This document shows positions 7,925 through 16,782 of a stretch of 64,000 nucleotides of DNA, piece after piece. Numbering within the stretch: position 1 is the first letter of the stretch; every line of letters starts with the position of its first letter. The notes under the pieces were generated by a model. That model was given only the letters and a program-made list of their open reading frames with translations. It did not search any database and was not told the origin of the DNA. Origin of the DNA: Simplicispira sedimenti (GTDB lineage: Bacteria > Pseudomonadota > Gammaproteobacteria > Burkholderiales > Burkholderiaceae_C); contig NZ_JAKVIJ010000003.1 in assembly GCF_022760965.1 (NCBI RefSeq), positions 62,001-126,000 on the forward strand. The letters run 5' to 3'. The position numbers and the translations under genes are program-made.

Positions 7925-8902
7925 ATGCCGACATTTTTCAGGGCACAAGCGCAATCTTCGCGTGGTTTGGCGGTTGCGGTCGCGTTGTTGCTGGTCTATG
8001 TGGTCTGGGGCACCACCTACTTTGCCCTGGGCATTGCGCTGGAAACCATGCCGCCCCTGCTCATGAACGCCAGCCGCTTTCTGTGCGCCGGGGTGGTGAT
8101 GCTGCTGATCGCGCTGGCGCAGGGCCAGGCACTGCCCACGGCGGCGCAGTGGCGCCACAGTGCGCTGGTGGGCGGGCTGATGGTGTTTTTGGCCATGAAC
8201 TGCATCGGCTTTGCACAAAAGATGGGCATTGGCTCGGGCCTGATGGCCACGGTGGTCACCACCATGCCCATGTGGCTGGCGCTGTGGACACGCTGGGGCG
8301 GCGAACATGTGCCCGCCACCAGTTGGGTGGGCCTGGCGCTGGGCGTGGTCGGCGCCTTGCTGCTGGCGCTGGAAGGCGACTTCTCCGCATCGGGCCTGGG
8401 CGCACTGCTGGCTTTTGGCGCGCCGCTGTGCTGGAGCATTGGTTCCTACGCCTCGCGCAAGCTCTCGCTGCCCGCACCGGCCATGGCCTCGGGCGCGCAA
8501 TGGCTCACCGGCGGGGCCATGGGCATGGTGTTGGCGTTGGCGGTCGAGCCCGTGGGTGCATTGGCCGATGTGAGCGCACGCTCCTGGCTGGCCTGGGTGT
8601 ACCTGCTGGGCCTGGGCACGCTGGTGGCGCTCAACGCCTACTTGTGGCTGCTGCAGAACACCTCGGCCGCACTGGCGGGGAGCTACTCCTTCGTGAACCC
8701 GGCCGTGGCGCTGCTGGTGGGTGTGGCCCTGGGGGGCGAGCGGCTCACGGGCTGGGTCTATGCGGCCCTGCCCCTGATCGGCGCCGCGCTGGCCTTGCTG
8801 CTGTATGGCCCGCTGCTCTTGCAGGCGGCCCAGCGCCTGCGTGCACGCATGCCGGGCGGCCGTGCGGGGCGGCGTATGCTTGCACCCGACACCACCCCAT
8901 AG
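7925..8902 (+). CDS. EamA/DMT family exporter (RhaT/YedA-like)
   Basis: A 325-residue inner-membrane transporter with about ten hydrophobic segments and two EamA repeats (about 15-145 and 160-295). The second repeat ends in the typical ALAGSYSFVNPAVALLVG motif. ATG 7925 is chosen because AGGTGA stands five bases upstream; GTG 7916 is in frame but overlaps that site. Its divergent Lrp-type neighbour suggests export of an amino acid or related metabolite, which is inference. Confidence 0.88.
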   Translation: MPTFFRAQAQSSRGLAVAVALLLVYVVWGTTYFALGIALETMPPLLMNASRFLCAGVVMLLIALAQGQALPTAAQWRHSALVGGLMVFLAMNCIGFAQKMGIGSGLMATVVTTMPMWLALWTRWGGEHVPATSWVGLALGVVGALLLALEGDFSASGLGALLAFGAPLCWSIGSYASRKLSLPAPAMASGAQWLTGGAMGMVLALAVEPVGALADVSARSWLAWVYLLGLGTLVALNAYLWLLQNTSAALAGSYSFVNPAVALLVGVALGGERLTGWVYAALPLIGAALALLLYGPLLLQAAQRLRARMPGGRAGRRMLAPDTTP

Positions 8903-8912
8903 CACGCACACC

Positions 8913-9251
8913 ATGCTCTACAAATTCAAATCCCGTGCCACGGCCGACCTGATCCTGCTCGAACCCCATGCCAAGCGCCTGCTGGAGCTGGCGGGCAAGG
9001 AGGCGCTGGCGCAGGGCATCATCACCGCCGCGCAGATCCCCGCAACCATTGCGGCCCTGGAGGCCGCCGTGCTGGAAGAAGAGCGCCGCCTGGCCGAAGC
9101 AGGCCAAACCGCCGACGCCGAGGACGCTGCGCAGCAGGAGCCCGATGGCCGGGAGCGTGACACCGTCACCCTGCGCCAGCGCGCAGCGCCCTTCATCGAC
9201 ATGCTGCGGCGCAGCGCCGCAGAGGGCAAGGACGTGGTCTGGGGCGCCTGA
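8913..9251 (+). CDS. DUF1840 domain-containing protein
   Basis: A 112-residue soluble protein of the DUF1840 family, widespread in Burkholderiales. It begins MLYKFKSRATADLILLEPHA and ends in an amphipathic helix (PFIDMLRRSAAEGKDVVWG), both typical of the family. The middle is acidic and Glu/Ala-rich. It starts ten bases after the exporter stop, so it may be co-transcribed. Function is unknown. Confidence 0.9.
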   Translation: MLYKFKSRATADLILLEPHAKRLLELAGKEALAQGIITAAQIPATIAALEAAVLEEERRLAEAGQTADAEDAAQQEPDGRERDTVTLRQRAAPFIDMLRRSAAEGKDVVWGA

Positions 9252-9349
9252 ACACCATCCCTCGTGCGCAACGCAACCCCGTCCGGGGGGTGTCGCGCAG
9301 GCGGCCCGCCGGGCTTGAGCCTGCGGGCGGCTTGCCCTAACGTTGGTGC

Positions 9350-10441
9350 ATGAACACCACCACCCTGCTTGTGCGCCAGGACGCCCTGGCCACCACCCAG
9401 TTGCGCAGCACCGAACCCGCCGCGCTGGCCGACGGCCAGGTGCGCGTGCGCGTCGATTGCTTTGCGCTCACCGCCAACAACATCACCTACGCCGCCATGG
9501 GCGAGATGCTGGAGTACTGGCGCTTCTTCCCCTCGGGCGAGCCCGGCTGGGGCATCGTGCCGGTGTGGGGCTTTGGCACGGTGACCGAATCGCGGCACCC
9601 CGATGTGCCCGTGGGCGAGCGGCTCTACGGCTACTGGCCCATGGCCAACGAGGCCGTGCTCAGCCCCCACAAAACATCGGCCACCGGCTTTGCCGACGGC
9701 GCCGCGCACCGCGTCGGCCTGCACGCCGTGTACAACCACTACCTGCGCTGCAGCGCCGACCCGTTCTACCGCCCCGACACCGAAGACATCCAGGCCCTGC
9801 TGCGGCCGCTGTTCATCACCTCCTGGCTCATTGACGACTTCTTGGCCGACCAGGGCTTCTATGGTGCGGGCACGCTGCTGCTCTCCAGTGCGTCGAGCAA
9901 AACCGCCTATGGCACGGCCTTCCAACTCGCGCAGCGTGCAGGTGTGCAGGTGGTGGGCCTCACATCCCAGGCCAACCAGGCCTTCTGCGAAAGTCTGGGC
10001 TGCTACCACCGCGTGGTCGCCTACGAGGACCTGGAGCAGCTTGCCGCCGATACCCCCTGCGTGTACATCGACTTTGCCGGCAGCGTGGCGCTGCGCCAGC
10101 GCATCCACCAGCATTGCACGCAACTGGCCTACAGCTGCGCCGTGGGCGCCAGCCATGTGGGCGACCTGGGCGGTGCGGGGCAATTGCCCGGCCCGCGCCC
10201 GGTCATGTTCTTTGCCCCCGCGCAGGTGAAAAAGCGCACCCAGGAGTGGGGCGTGCAGGGCCTGAACGAGCGCCTGGTGGCTGCCTGGCAGGCCTTCACC
10301 ACCGCCGTGCAGGCGCAGCCCCAGCCCTGGATCACGGTGCAGCAGCACCAGGGGCCGCAGGCCACGCAGGCGCTGTTTCTCGATCTGCTGCGCGGGCAGG
10401 GCGACCCGCGCATGGGTCACGTCGCCAGCATGCAGCCGTGA
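9350..10441 (+). CDS. DUF2855 family protein (alcohol-dehydrogenase-like MDR fold)
   Basis: A 363-residue protein of the DUF2855 family, related to medium-chain dehydrogenase/reductases. The N-terminal GroES-like part is seen in QVRVRVDCFALTANNITYA, and a Rossmann-like segment in TLLLSSASSKTAYGTAFQLA (about 180-200). No zinc-binding cysteine cluster is visible. The upstream gap of 98 bp holds a GC-rich hairpin (GCCCGC 9304-9309 / GCGGGC 9323-9328) without a T-run. Substrate and activity are unknown. Confidence 0.87.
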   Translation: MNTTTLLVRQDALATTQLRSTEPAALADGQVRVRVDCFALTANNITYAAMGEMLEYWRFFPSGEPGWGIVPVWGFGTVTESRHPDVPVGERLYGYWPMANEAVLSPHKTSATGFADGAAHRVGLHAVYNHYLRCSADPFYRPDTEDIQALLRPLFITSWLIDDFLADQGFYGAGTLLLSSASSKTAYGTAFQLAQRAGVQVVGLTSQANQAFCESLGCYHRVVAYEDLEQLAADTPCVYIDFAGSVALRQRIHQHCTQLAYSCAVGASHVGDLGGAGQLPGPRPVMFFAPAQVKKRTQEWGVQGLNERLVAAWQAFTTAVQAQPQPWITVQQHQGPQATQALFLDLLRGQGDPRMGHVASMQP

Positions 10442-10457
10442 ACTGCGCCCGCCAGAG

Positions 10458-12065
10458 CTAGCTGCGCGTCAGCAGCGCGGGCTGAGCTGCAGGCGCGCGG
10501 GCCTGCGCATACGAAGGCTGTTGCGTCGCCTCGTCCAGCTTGAAGCGGCCTACCAGGCGTTCGAGCACGGCGGCCTGTTCGCTCATGGCGCCGGCGGCGG
10601 CGGCGCTTTCTTCCACCAGCGCAGCGTTCTGCTGGGTCATCTGCTCCAGCTCGCCCACGGCAGCGTTCACCTGCTGCATGTCGCGGCTTTGCTCGGCGGT
10701 GCTGGCGGTGATTTCCTCGATGATGCCGCTGACGCGCTGCACCGACTGCACGATTTCCTGCATGGTCTGCCCGGCGCGGTCCACCAGCGCCGTGCCGGCT
10801 TCCACGTTCTCCACCGAGGCGGAAATCAGCGCCTTGACCTCGCGCGCGGCCTCCGCCGAGCGCCCGGCCAGCGAGCGCACCTCGCTGGCCACCACCGCAA
10901 AACCGCGCCCCTGCTCACCGGCACGGGCCGCTTCCACGGCGGCGTTCAGCGCCAGGATGTTGGTCTGGAAGGCAATGCCGTCGATCACGGCAATGATGTC
11001 CACGATCTTCTTGGACGAGTGGTCGATGCGGTGCATGGTCTGCACCACCTCGCTCACCGACTGACCGCCGCTTTGCGCCACGGTGTAGGCCGAAGCCGCC
11101 AGCGCGTTGGCCTCGCGGGCCGATGCGGCCGACTGACCGACGGCGCTGTTGAGGTGGTCCAGCGTGGACGACGCACGCTGCAGGTTGGCCGCCGTGGCCT
11201 CGGTGCGGTTGGACAGGTCGTGGTTGCCATGGGCGATCTCCACGCTGGCCGCGCCAATGCTGCCTGCCGAGCGCTGCACCTGCCCCACCAACTCGGCCAG
11301 GGAATCCGACATCTGATCGAGCGCGCGCAGCACCTCACCCATTTCATCCTGCCGGTCGGTGCTGATGTGCAGCGTCAGGTCACCTGCACCAATCGAGCGC
11401 GCCACCTGGGTGATGTAAGCCAGCGGCTCCGTCACGCTGCGCTGCACCAGCCGCGTGCCGATGCACACCGCCACAATGATGATGGCCATGATGCCCGCCA
11501 CGCCCCACACGGTCTTCAGGCGCTCCGTGCCCGCCTTGTCGCGCAACTCGGTGGCGCCGCGCTCGGTCAGGCGCACCATGTCCTGCTGTGCGCTCTGAAA
11601 TGCCTTGAGCTTGCCCTGCGTGTCGCTCTGGATGTGTGCCTGCAGCGCGGCGGCGTCGCCCGCCGCCTTGAGCTTTTGCGCGGCCTCCAGCGAAGCCTTC
11701 AGCGCCTGCGCCTGCTGGGTGGCAGCGTCCAGCGCGGCGCGCTCCATCGGGGTGGTGAGCAGCGTGCCCAGCGCCGACTGCACCTGGGCCAGCTCCTGCT
11801 GGTCCTGCTCCTGCCCGCCCTGCAGCAGGGCGGCAGAGGCCTCATCGGCCGCCAGCGCCGCGCCCAGGGTGCGCAGCGCCTGCGCCTCGGCCAGCCCGCG
11901 CCAGCGTGCGGACAGCTCCAGCTTGCTTTGCTGATCGGACTGCTCCTTGACCGTGATGGCCTGCGACTTCACCGTGCGCACCGCCGAGCCCGTGGACATA
12001 AGAACCAGGCCAATGCTCACCGCAATGGCAGGAAGCCAGATCTTGGTTTTGATGCTCAACGCCAT
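10458..12065 (-). CDS. Methyl-accepting chemotaxis protein
   Basis: A 535-residue inner-membrane chemoreceptor. A transmembrane helix at about 9-28 and a second at about 187-205 enclose a helical periplasmic domain. HAMP follows at about 206-260 and the signalling domain fills the rest, with the hairpin-tip sequence DGIAFQTNILALNAAVEAAR and adjacent AGEQGRGFAVVASEVR. The protein ends SYAQARAPAAQPALLTRS, without a CheR-binding NWETF-type pentapeptide. No che genes are in the window, so it signals to a distant chemotaxis cluster. Ligand unknown. Confidence 0.95.
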   Translation of the reverse strand: MALSIKTKIWLPAIAVSIGLVLMSTGSAVRTVKSQAITVKEQSDQQSKLELSARWRGLAEAQALRTLGAALAADEASAALLQGGQEQDQQELAQVQSALGTLLTTPMERAALDAATQQAQALKASLEAAQKLKAAGDAAALQAHIQSDTQGKLKAFQSAQQDMVRLTERGATELRDKAGTERLKTVWGVAGIMAIIIVAVCIGTRLVQRSVTEPLAYITQVARSIGAGDLTLHISTDRQDEMGEVLRALDQMSDSLAELVGQVQRSAGSIGAASVEIAHGNHDLSNRTEATAANLQRASSTLDHLNSAVGQSAASAREANALAASAYTVAQSGGQSVSEVVQTMHRIDHSSKKIVDIIAVIDGIAFQTNILALNAAVEAARAGEQGRGFAVVASEVRSLAGRSAEAAREVKALISASVENVEAGTALVDRAGQTMQEIVQSVQRVSGIIEEITASTAEQSRDMQQVNAAVGELEQMTQQNAALVEESAAAAGAMSEQAAVLERLVGRFKLDEATQQPSYAQARAPAAQPALLTRS

Positions 12066-12159
12066 TCGCCACTCCTTACAGTTCCGCGCGCGGAATCTCT
12101 TCCGAATGTAACAAAGTATGACATGTCTTGGGTGCCGGTGTGGCGGCGAAAATCAGAGG

Positions 12160-13200
12160 ATGAACCCTAGTCCCGACACCGCGCCGCTCCACCCCTTCGC
12201 CACCCTCACGCCCGATGCCGTGCTCGACGCGCTGGCCAGCGTGGGCCTGTACGGCGACGGGCGGCTCATGGCGCTGTCGTCCTACGAGAACCGCGTGTAC
12301 CAGGCCACGCTGGAGGACGGCAGCCGCGTGGTGGCCAAGTTCTACCGCTCAGGGCGCTGGAGCGAGGCGCAGATCCTCGAAGAACACGCCTTCGCAGCCG
12401 AGCTCATGGCCGCCGAGGTACCCGCCGTCGGCCCGCTGGTGATCGACGGCCGCACGCTGCACCCGCACGGCGACTTCCAGTTCTCCGTCAGCCCCTGGCG
12501 TGGCGGGCGCCAGCCCGAGCTGGACGACTTCGAGGTGCTCGAATGGACCGGCCGCTTCCTCGCGCGCATCCACGCCGTGGGCGCCGCACGCCCTTTCACG
12601 CACCGCCCCGCGCTGGACTTGCAGAGCTTTGGCACCGAGCCGCGCGACTGGCTGCTGGCGCACGCCCTGATCCCGCTCGATGTGCAATCAGCCTGGCGCG
12701 AGGCCTGCAATGCCGCTCTTGATTTGATAGCTGCTGACGCACAATCCACGGGCGCTGGAGGCCAATTTTGCTTAAAAAATGCCACCATGCTGCGCCTGCA
12801 CGGCGACTGCCACCCCGGCAACATCCTCTGGACGCCACTGGACGAATGGGGCCGTGGCGGCCCGCACTTCGTGGATCTGGACGACGCCCGCATGGGCCCA
12901 GCGGTGCAGGACCTGTGGATGCTGCTGTCGGGCGACCGGCGCCAGCGCACGCACCAGCTCGGCGCCCTGCTCGACGGCTACGAGCAGTTCCGCCCCTTCG
13001 ACCGCCGCGAGCTGGCCCTCATCGAGCCGCTGCGCACCCTGCGACTCATCCACTACAGCGCGTGGCTGGCCCGCCGCTGGGAAGACCCGATCTTCCCGAT
13101 CAATTTCCCCTGGTTCGGCAGCAGCGACTACTGGCGCGGGCAGGTGGACATGCTGCACGAGCAGATCGAGGCCATGCAGGAGGAACCGTTGGTGGCGTGA
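12160..13200 (+). CDS. srkA: Stress response kinase A (SrkA/YihE-type Ser/Thr kinase)
   Basis: A 346-residue APH-fold protein kinase that in Escherichia coli counters stress-induced death pathways. HGDCHPGNILW at 214-224 is the catalytic loop (Asp216) and VDLDDARMGP at 238-247 the metal-binding loop. ATG 12160 gives the usual N-terminus; AGAGG abuts it. Residues about 187-208 (LIAADAQSTGAGGQFCLKNA) are encoded by an in-frame family-1 repeat placed just before the catalytic loop, making this region longer than in E. coli SrkA. A second APH-fold kinase follows 62 bp downstream. Confidence 0.9.
   Translation: MNPSPDTAPLHPFATLTPDAVLDALASVGLYGDGRLMALSSYENRVYQATLEDGSRVVAKFYRSGRWSEAQILEEHAFAAELMAAEVPAVGPLVIDGRTLHPHGDFQFSVSPWRGGRQPELDDFEVLEWTGRFLARIHAVGAARPFTHRPALDLQSFGTEPRDWLLAHALIPLDVQSAWREACNAALDLIAADAQSTGAGGQFCLKNATMLRLHGDCHPGNILWTPLDEWGRGGPHFVDLDDARMGPAVQDLWMLLSGDRRQRTHQLGALLDGYEQFRPFDRRELALIEPLRTLRLIHYSAWLARRWEDPIFPINFPWFGSSDYWRGQVDMLHEQIEAMQEEPLVA
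12717..12783 (+). repeat. Family-1 dispersed repeat, copy H, inside srkA
   Basis: Core GATAGCTGCTGACGC ... GGCGCTGGAGGCCAATTTT ending in an A-rich tract. It lies in frame within srkA and encodes about residues 187-208, immediately before the catalytic HGD loop. Confidence 0.75.
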
Positions 13201-13262
13201 GGCCCGGTTCTAGCCGTGGCAGCAGTTCAGGCAGCAGGCCTGGAACGCAGGGACAATGCACC

Positions 13263-14291
13263 ATGCATGCCACCCAACGCTACGACCCTGATCTCGTCAC
13301 CGCCCACACGACCGCGGCCGCATCCTCTATCGTGCGCTGGGTGGAGCAGCACCACGGCCTTGCGGTGCAGCAGTGCCACCTGATTCGCCGGGGCCTGAAC
13401 GACAACTACGCACTGCGCTCTGTCGATGGAAGCAGGTACGTCGTTCGGCTGTATTCCATCCGCCCGCGCGGGGATTTCAACGCCGATTTCGAGCTATCAC
13501 TCCTGGCGCACCTCGACGCCCATGGCGTGGCCGTGGCCGTGCCGGTGCCAACTGCCCAGGGGCGCACCCATGTGGAACTGCGTTTCCCCGAAGGGCTGCG
13601 CGCCATGGCGTTGTTCCGGCATGCGCCAGGCGCCGTGCCGGACACGCTGGAAGACTTCGAGCAGACAGGCGGCACGTTGGCTCGCATCCATATGACGGCC
13701 CGCGACTATGCTGGTCCGCCCAGCCGATATACCCTGGACGGCAGTCACCTGGCGGAGCAAACCCTGGCCTATCTGCACACGCACCCCGAGCTGGACCTGG
13801 AGTTGCTGAACACCTACCGCCAGTTGGTGCAAGGCCTGCTGGCCGAACTGGCCCAGGCCAAGGGTGGGCTGAGCCGCGTCATATGCCACGGCGACACGCA
13901 TGGTTTCAACAACCACATCGCCACGAATGCCGACGGTGCCAAAAGTGCTGTGTTTTTTGACTTTGACGACGCCGGGCCGGGCTTCCTGGCCTACGACCTG
14001 TGCGTGATGCCCTGGTCCTACCTGACGCGCAAGAGCCTCAAGGAACCCGACGAGCTGCTACTGGAACGGTGGGCGCACTACATCCAGGGCTACCGCAGCG
14101 CCGGTGGCGAGGTCACGCCAGCGGACATGGCCGCGCTACCGCTGTTCGTCCAACTGCGGCACCTGTGGAACATGGGCGAGGCCCTCGGGCGCTTGCACCA
14201 CTGGGGAACCAGCCCGATGCCCGTGGATTGGTTGCGTAAGCAGGTGGATGTGTTCGCCGCGTGGAAGGCGCTCGACTTGCAAACGCCATGA
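13263..14291 (+). CDS. Phosphotransferase, APH/choline-kinase-like family
   Basis: A 342-residue kinase of the aminoglycoside phosphotransferase superfamily. VICHGDTHGFNNH at 206-218 supplies the catalytic Asp211 and FFDFDDAGPG at 231-240 the metal-binding aspartates. The N-lobe has a glycine-poor nucleotide loop (IRRGLNDNYALRS). G+C and codon use look a little lower than in srkA, suggesting a different history. The tandem arrangement with srkA (62 bp gap) hints at co-expression. Homoserine, aminoglycoside and other small-molecule substrates are all possible. Confidence 0.85.
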   Translation: MHATQRYDPDLVTAHTTAAASSIVRWVEQHHGLAVQQCHLIRRGLNDNYALRSVDGSRYVVRLYSIRPRGDFNADFELSLLAHLDAHGVAVAVPVPTAQGRTHVELRFPEGLRAMALFRHAPGAVPDTLEDFEQTGGTLARIHMTARDYAGPPSRYTLDGSHLAEQTLAYLHTHPELDLELLNTYRQLVQGLLAELAQAKGGLSRVICHGDTHGFNNHIATNADGAKSAVFFDFDDAGPGFLAYDLCVMPWSYLTRKSLKEPDELLLERWAHYIQGYRSAGGEVTPADMAALPLFVQLRHLWNMGEALGRLHHWGTSPMPVDWLRKQVDVFAAWKALDLQTP

Positions 14292-14394
14292 CCGGCCATC
14301 GGGTGGACACGGTTGAGCTCCACATCTCCGCTAGGGCTACAGCACCCCCAAGCCCAAGACAAAACCCCGGCAGAATTTCCATCCCACCGGGGCT

Positions 14395-14463
14395 ATTCGC
14401 TCATTTTTCTACAGCTACTAGCGCCCATTCTACGAGCGTCAGAGGCCATTTTTCTTCAAATCA
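14395..14463 (+). repeat. Family-1 dispersed repeat, copy E
   Basis: Core CAGCTACTAGCGCCC ... GCGTCAGAGGCCATTTTTC between the convergent phosphotransferase and htpG genes. Its right end reaches the htpG stop codon at 14461-14463. Confidence 0.75.
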
Positions 14464-16410
14464 AGCCAGCAGCGCATTCACCCGCTTGACGTAAGCCGCC
14501 GGGTCGTCCGGCAGGCCGCCTTCGGCCAGCAGGGCCTGGTCGAACAGGATGTGGGCCAGGTCGTGGAAGTGCACGCTGCCGTCGAGCTTCTTCACCAGCG
14601 GGTGCTCGGCGTTCACCTCCAGCACGGGCTTGGTTTCGGGGGCCTTCTGGCCGGCCTGCTTGAGCATGCGGGCGAGCTGGGTGCTCATGCCGTCCTCCTG
14701 CACCACCAGGCAGGCGGGCGAGTCCACCAGGCGGGTGGTCACGCGCACATCTTCGGCCTTGTCCTTCAGGGCTTCCTTGAGCTTGGCCAGCACGGGCTTG
14801 AAGGCTTCGGCGGCTTCCTCGGCGGCTTTCTTCTCGGCTTCGTCCTGCAGCTTGCCCAGGTCCACGGCGCCCTTGGCCACGCTTTGCAGCGGCGTGCCTT
14901 CGAAGTCGTGCAGGTAGTTCAGCGCCCACTCGTCCACGCGGTCGGTCATGAGCAGCACTTCGATGCCCTTCTTCTTGAAGACTTCGAGCTGCGGGCTGTT
15001 CTTGGCCGCCGCCAGGCTGTCGGCGGTGATGTAGTAGATGGCCTCCTGGCCCTCTTTCATGCGCGCCTTGTAGTCGGCAAAGCCCACGCTCACGCTGTCG
15101 CTGGTGGTGCTGGCAAAGCGCAGCAGCTTGGCCAGGCGCTCGCGGTTGCCGAAGTCTTCGCCCAGGCCTTCTTTCAGCACCGCGCCGAACTCGGCGTAGA
15201 ACTGGGTGTACTTGCCTTCCTTGGCCTTGTCGTCGGCGTCCACCACGTCGGTCACGCCGTCGTCGCCGGCCGTGGCTTCGTGTTTGTCATGCTTGGCCAG
15301 GTCTTCCAGCATGCTCAGCACGCGCTTGGTGCTGCCTTCGCGGATGGCGCGCACGTCGCGGCTTTCCTGCAGCAGCTCGCGGCTGACGTTGAGCGGCAGG
15401 TCGCTGGAGTCGATCACGCCCTTGACGAAGCGCAGGTAGCTGGGCATCAGCGCCTCGGCATCGTCCATGATGAAGACGCGCTTGACGTAGAGCTTCACAC
15501 CGGCCTTCTTGTCGCGGTTCCACAGGTCGAACGGCGCCTTGGCGGGGATGTAGAGCAGCTGCGTGTACTCGGTGTTGCCCTCCACGCGGTTGTGCGCCCA
15601 GGTCAGCGGGTTCTCGTGGTCGTGGCTGATGGCCTTGTAGAACTCCTGGTACTGCTCTTCGGTGATGTCTTTCTTGGGGCGGGTCCACAGGGCGCTGGCC
15701 TTGTTGACGGTTTCCCATTCGCCGGTCTTGACCATGCCGCCGGGTTCGCCTTCTTTCTCGCTCTCTTTCCACTCCTCTTTTTCCATGAGGATGGGCAGGC
15801 TGATGTGGTCGGAGTACTTGCCGATCACCTGCTTGAGCTTCCAGGCGTTGAGGTATTCAGCAGCGTCGTCGCGCAGGTGCAGGATGACGCTGGTGCCGCG
15901 CGCGGCGCGCGTGATGGTCTCCACCTCGAAGTCGCCGGCGCCGCCGCTGACCCAGCGCACGCCTTCGTCGGCCTTGAGGCCCGCGCGGCGCGATTCGACG
16001 GTGATCTTGTCGGCCACGATGAAGCCCGAGTAGAAGCCCACGCCGAACTGGCCGATGAGCTGGGCGTCCGCCTTCTGGTCGCCCGTGAGCTTGCCCATGA
16101 AGTCCTTGGTGCCGCTCTTGGCAATCGTCCCCAGGTGGTCGATGGCCTCCTGCGCGCTCATGCCGATGCCGTTGTCCTGGATGGTGAGCGTCTTGGCGTC
16201 CTTGTCGAAGCTCACGCGCACTTCAAGGTTGGGGGCGTCTTCGTACAGCGCGTTGTTGTTCAGCGCCTCGAAGCGCAGCTTGTCGCAGGCGTCGGAGGCG
16301 TTGGAGATCAGCTCGCGCAGGAAGATTTCCTGGTTGGAGTACAGCGAGTGCGTGACCAGGTGCAGCAACTGGGCCACTTCGGCCTGGAAGGAAAGGGTTT
16401 GTTTGCTCAT
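14461..16410 (-). CDS. htpG: Chaperone protein HtpG (Hsp90)
   Basis: A 649-residue cytosolic ATP-dependent chaperone. The GHKL ATPase domain (about 1-230) shows LRELISNASDA at 31-41, DNGIGM at 79-84 and GQFGVGFYS at 120-128. The charged insert, middle domain and C-terminal dimerisation domain follow in normal order and length. ATG 16410 (MSKQTLSFQAEV) is the family start. I looked for a sigma-32 heat-shock promoter upstream and found only a weak CCCGCATT-like -10, so I do not annotate one. Confidence 0.97.
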   Translation of the reverse strand: MSKQTLSFQAEVAQLLHLVTHSLYSNQEIFLRELISNASDACDKLRFEALNNNALYEDAPNLEVRVSFDKDAKTLTIQDNGIGMSAQEAIDHLGTIAKSGTKDFMGKLTGDQKADAQLIGQFGVGFYSGFIVADKITVESRRAGLKADEGVRWVSGGAGDFEVETITRAARGTSVILHLRDDAAEYLNAWKLKQVIGKYSDHISLPILMEKEEWKESEKEGEPGGMVKTGEWETVNKASALWTRPKKDITEEQYQEFYKAISHDHENPLTWAHNRVEGNTEYTQLLYIPAKAPFDLWNRDKKAGVKLYVKRVFIMDDAEALMPSYLRFVKGVIDSSDLPLNVSRELLQESRDVRAIREGSTKRVLSMLEDLAKHDKHEATAGDDGVTDVVDADDKAKEGKYTQFYAEFGAVLKEGLGEDFGNRERLAKLLRFASTTSDSVSVGFADYKARMKEGQEAIYYITADSLAAAKNSPQLEVFKKKGIEVLLMTDRVDEWALNYLHDFEGTPLQSVAKGAVDLGKLQDEAEKKAAEEAAEAFKPVLAKLKEALKDKAEDVRVTTRLVDSPACLVVQEDGMSTQLARMLKQAGQKAPETKPVLEVNAEHPLVKKLDGSVHFHDLAHILFDQALLAEGGLPDDPAAYVKRVNALLA

Positions 16411-16550
16411 AGGGGTTGTAGTGACAAATCCAATGCGGGAAAGGGTTGCGCCGCCCGTCCCACCGGCCAGGCCAGCGCGCAGGCGTTCATTTGGGGGTGC
16501 TTGCGCCGGTTTCAACCCTGGGCCGCGCCGAGGTTGGTAGCGCACAAATC

Positions 16551-16610
16551 ATCAAAAATGATAGCTACTAGCGCTTGATGGATAAGCGCTAGATGCCATT
16601 TTTATTGAAA
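16551..16610 (+). repeat. Family-1 dispersed repeat, copy A (most symmetric copy)
   Basis: Contains a perfect 9-bp inverted repeat, CTAGCGCTT (16568-16576) and AAGCGCTAG (16584-16592), with a 7-base loop, followed by GATGCCATTTTTATT. The hairpin plus T-run resembles an intrinsic terminator reading on the + strand, although no + strand gene lies directly upstream. Confidence 0.85.
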
Positions 16611-16670
16611 GTTTCCGGTTTCCTTTGCGCTGCGCGTCGGGCACGATCTATGCCAACAGCGCAGCGCAGA

Positions 16671-16771
16671 CCAGCGGCCACCGCGCAAGGGCCGCCCCGC
16701 CGCGCTGGTGGCGTCCCCCTTCCCGGCGATAGCCGAGAGAAGGGGGAAGGCGCGCAGCGCCACAGGGGGTT
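16671..16771 (+). repeat. Family-2 structured 3' element, copy 1
   Basis: Lies 12 bases beyond the stop of the minus-strand DHH gene. Outer arms CCCCCTTC and GAAGGGGG enclose a short inner stem CGGC-GATA-GCCG. A GGCGC/GCGCC hairpin lies nearest the gene. The inner stem differs in sequence from the other copies but pairs equally well. Confidence 0.8.
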
Positions 16772-16782
16772 GCTCTTTTGCC

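Larger units (their letters stand above)
16411..16782. other. Intergenic region of 372 bp holding two repeats
   Basis: Between the htpG start and the DHH-protein stop. It holds the htpG promoter region (about 16411-16550), a family-1 repeat (16551-16610) and a family-2 element (16671-16771). No conserved-looking coding frame is present. Confidence 0.8.

Noticed and set aside
16411..16550. Sigma-32 heat-shock promoter for htpG
   Set aside because: Only a weak CCCGCATT resembles the -10 element and no convincing CTTGAA -35 at the right spacing was found.
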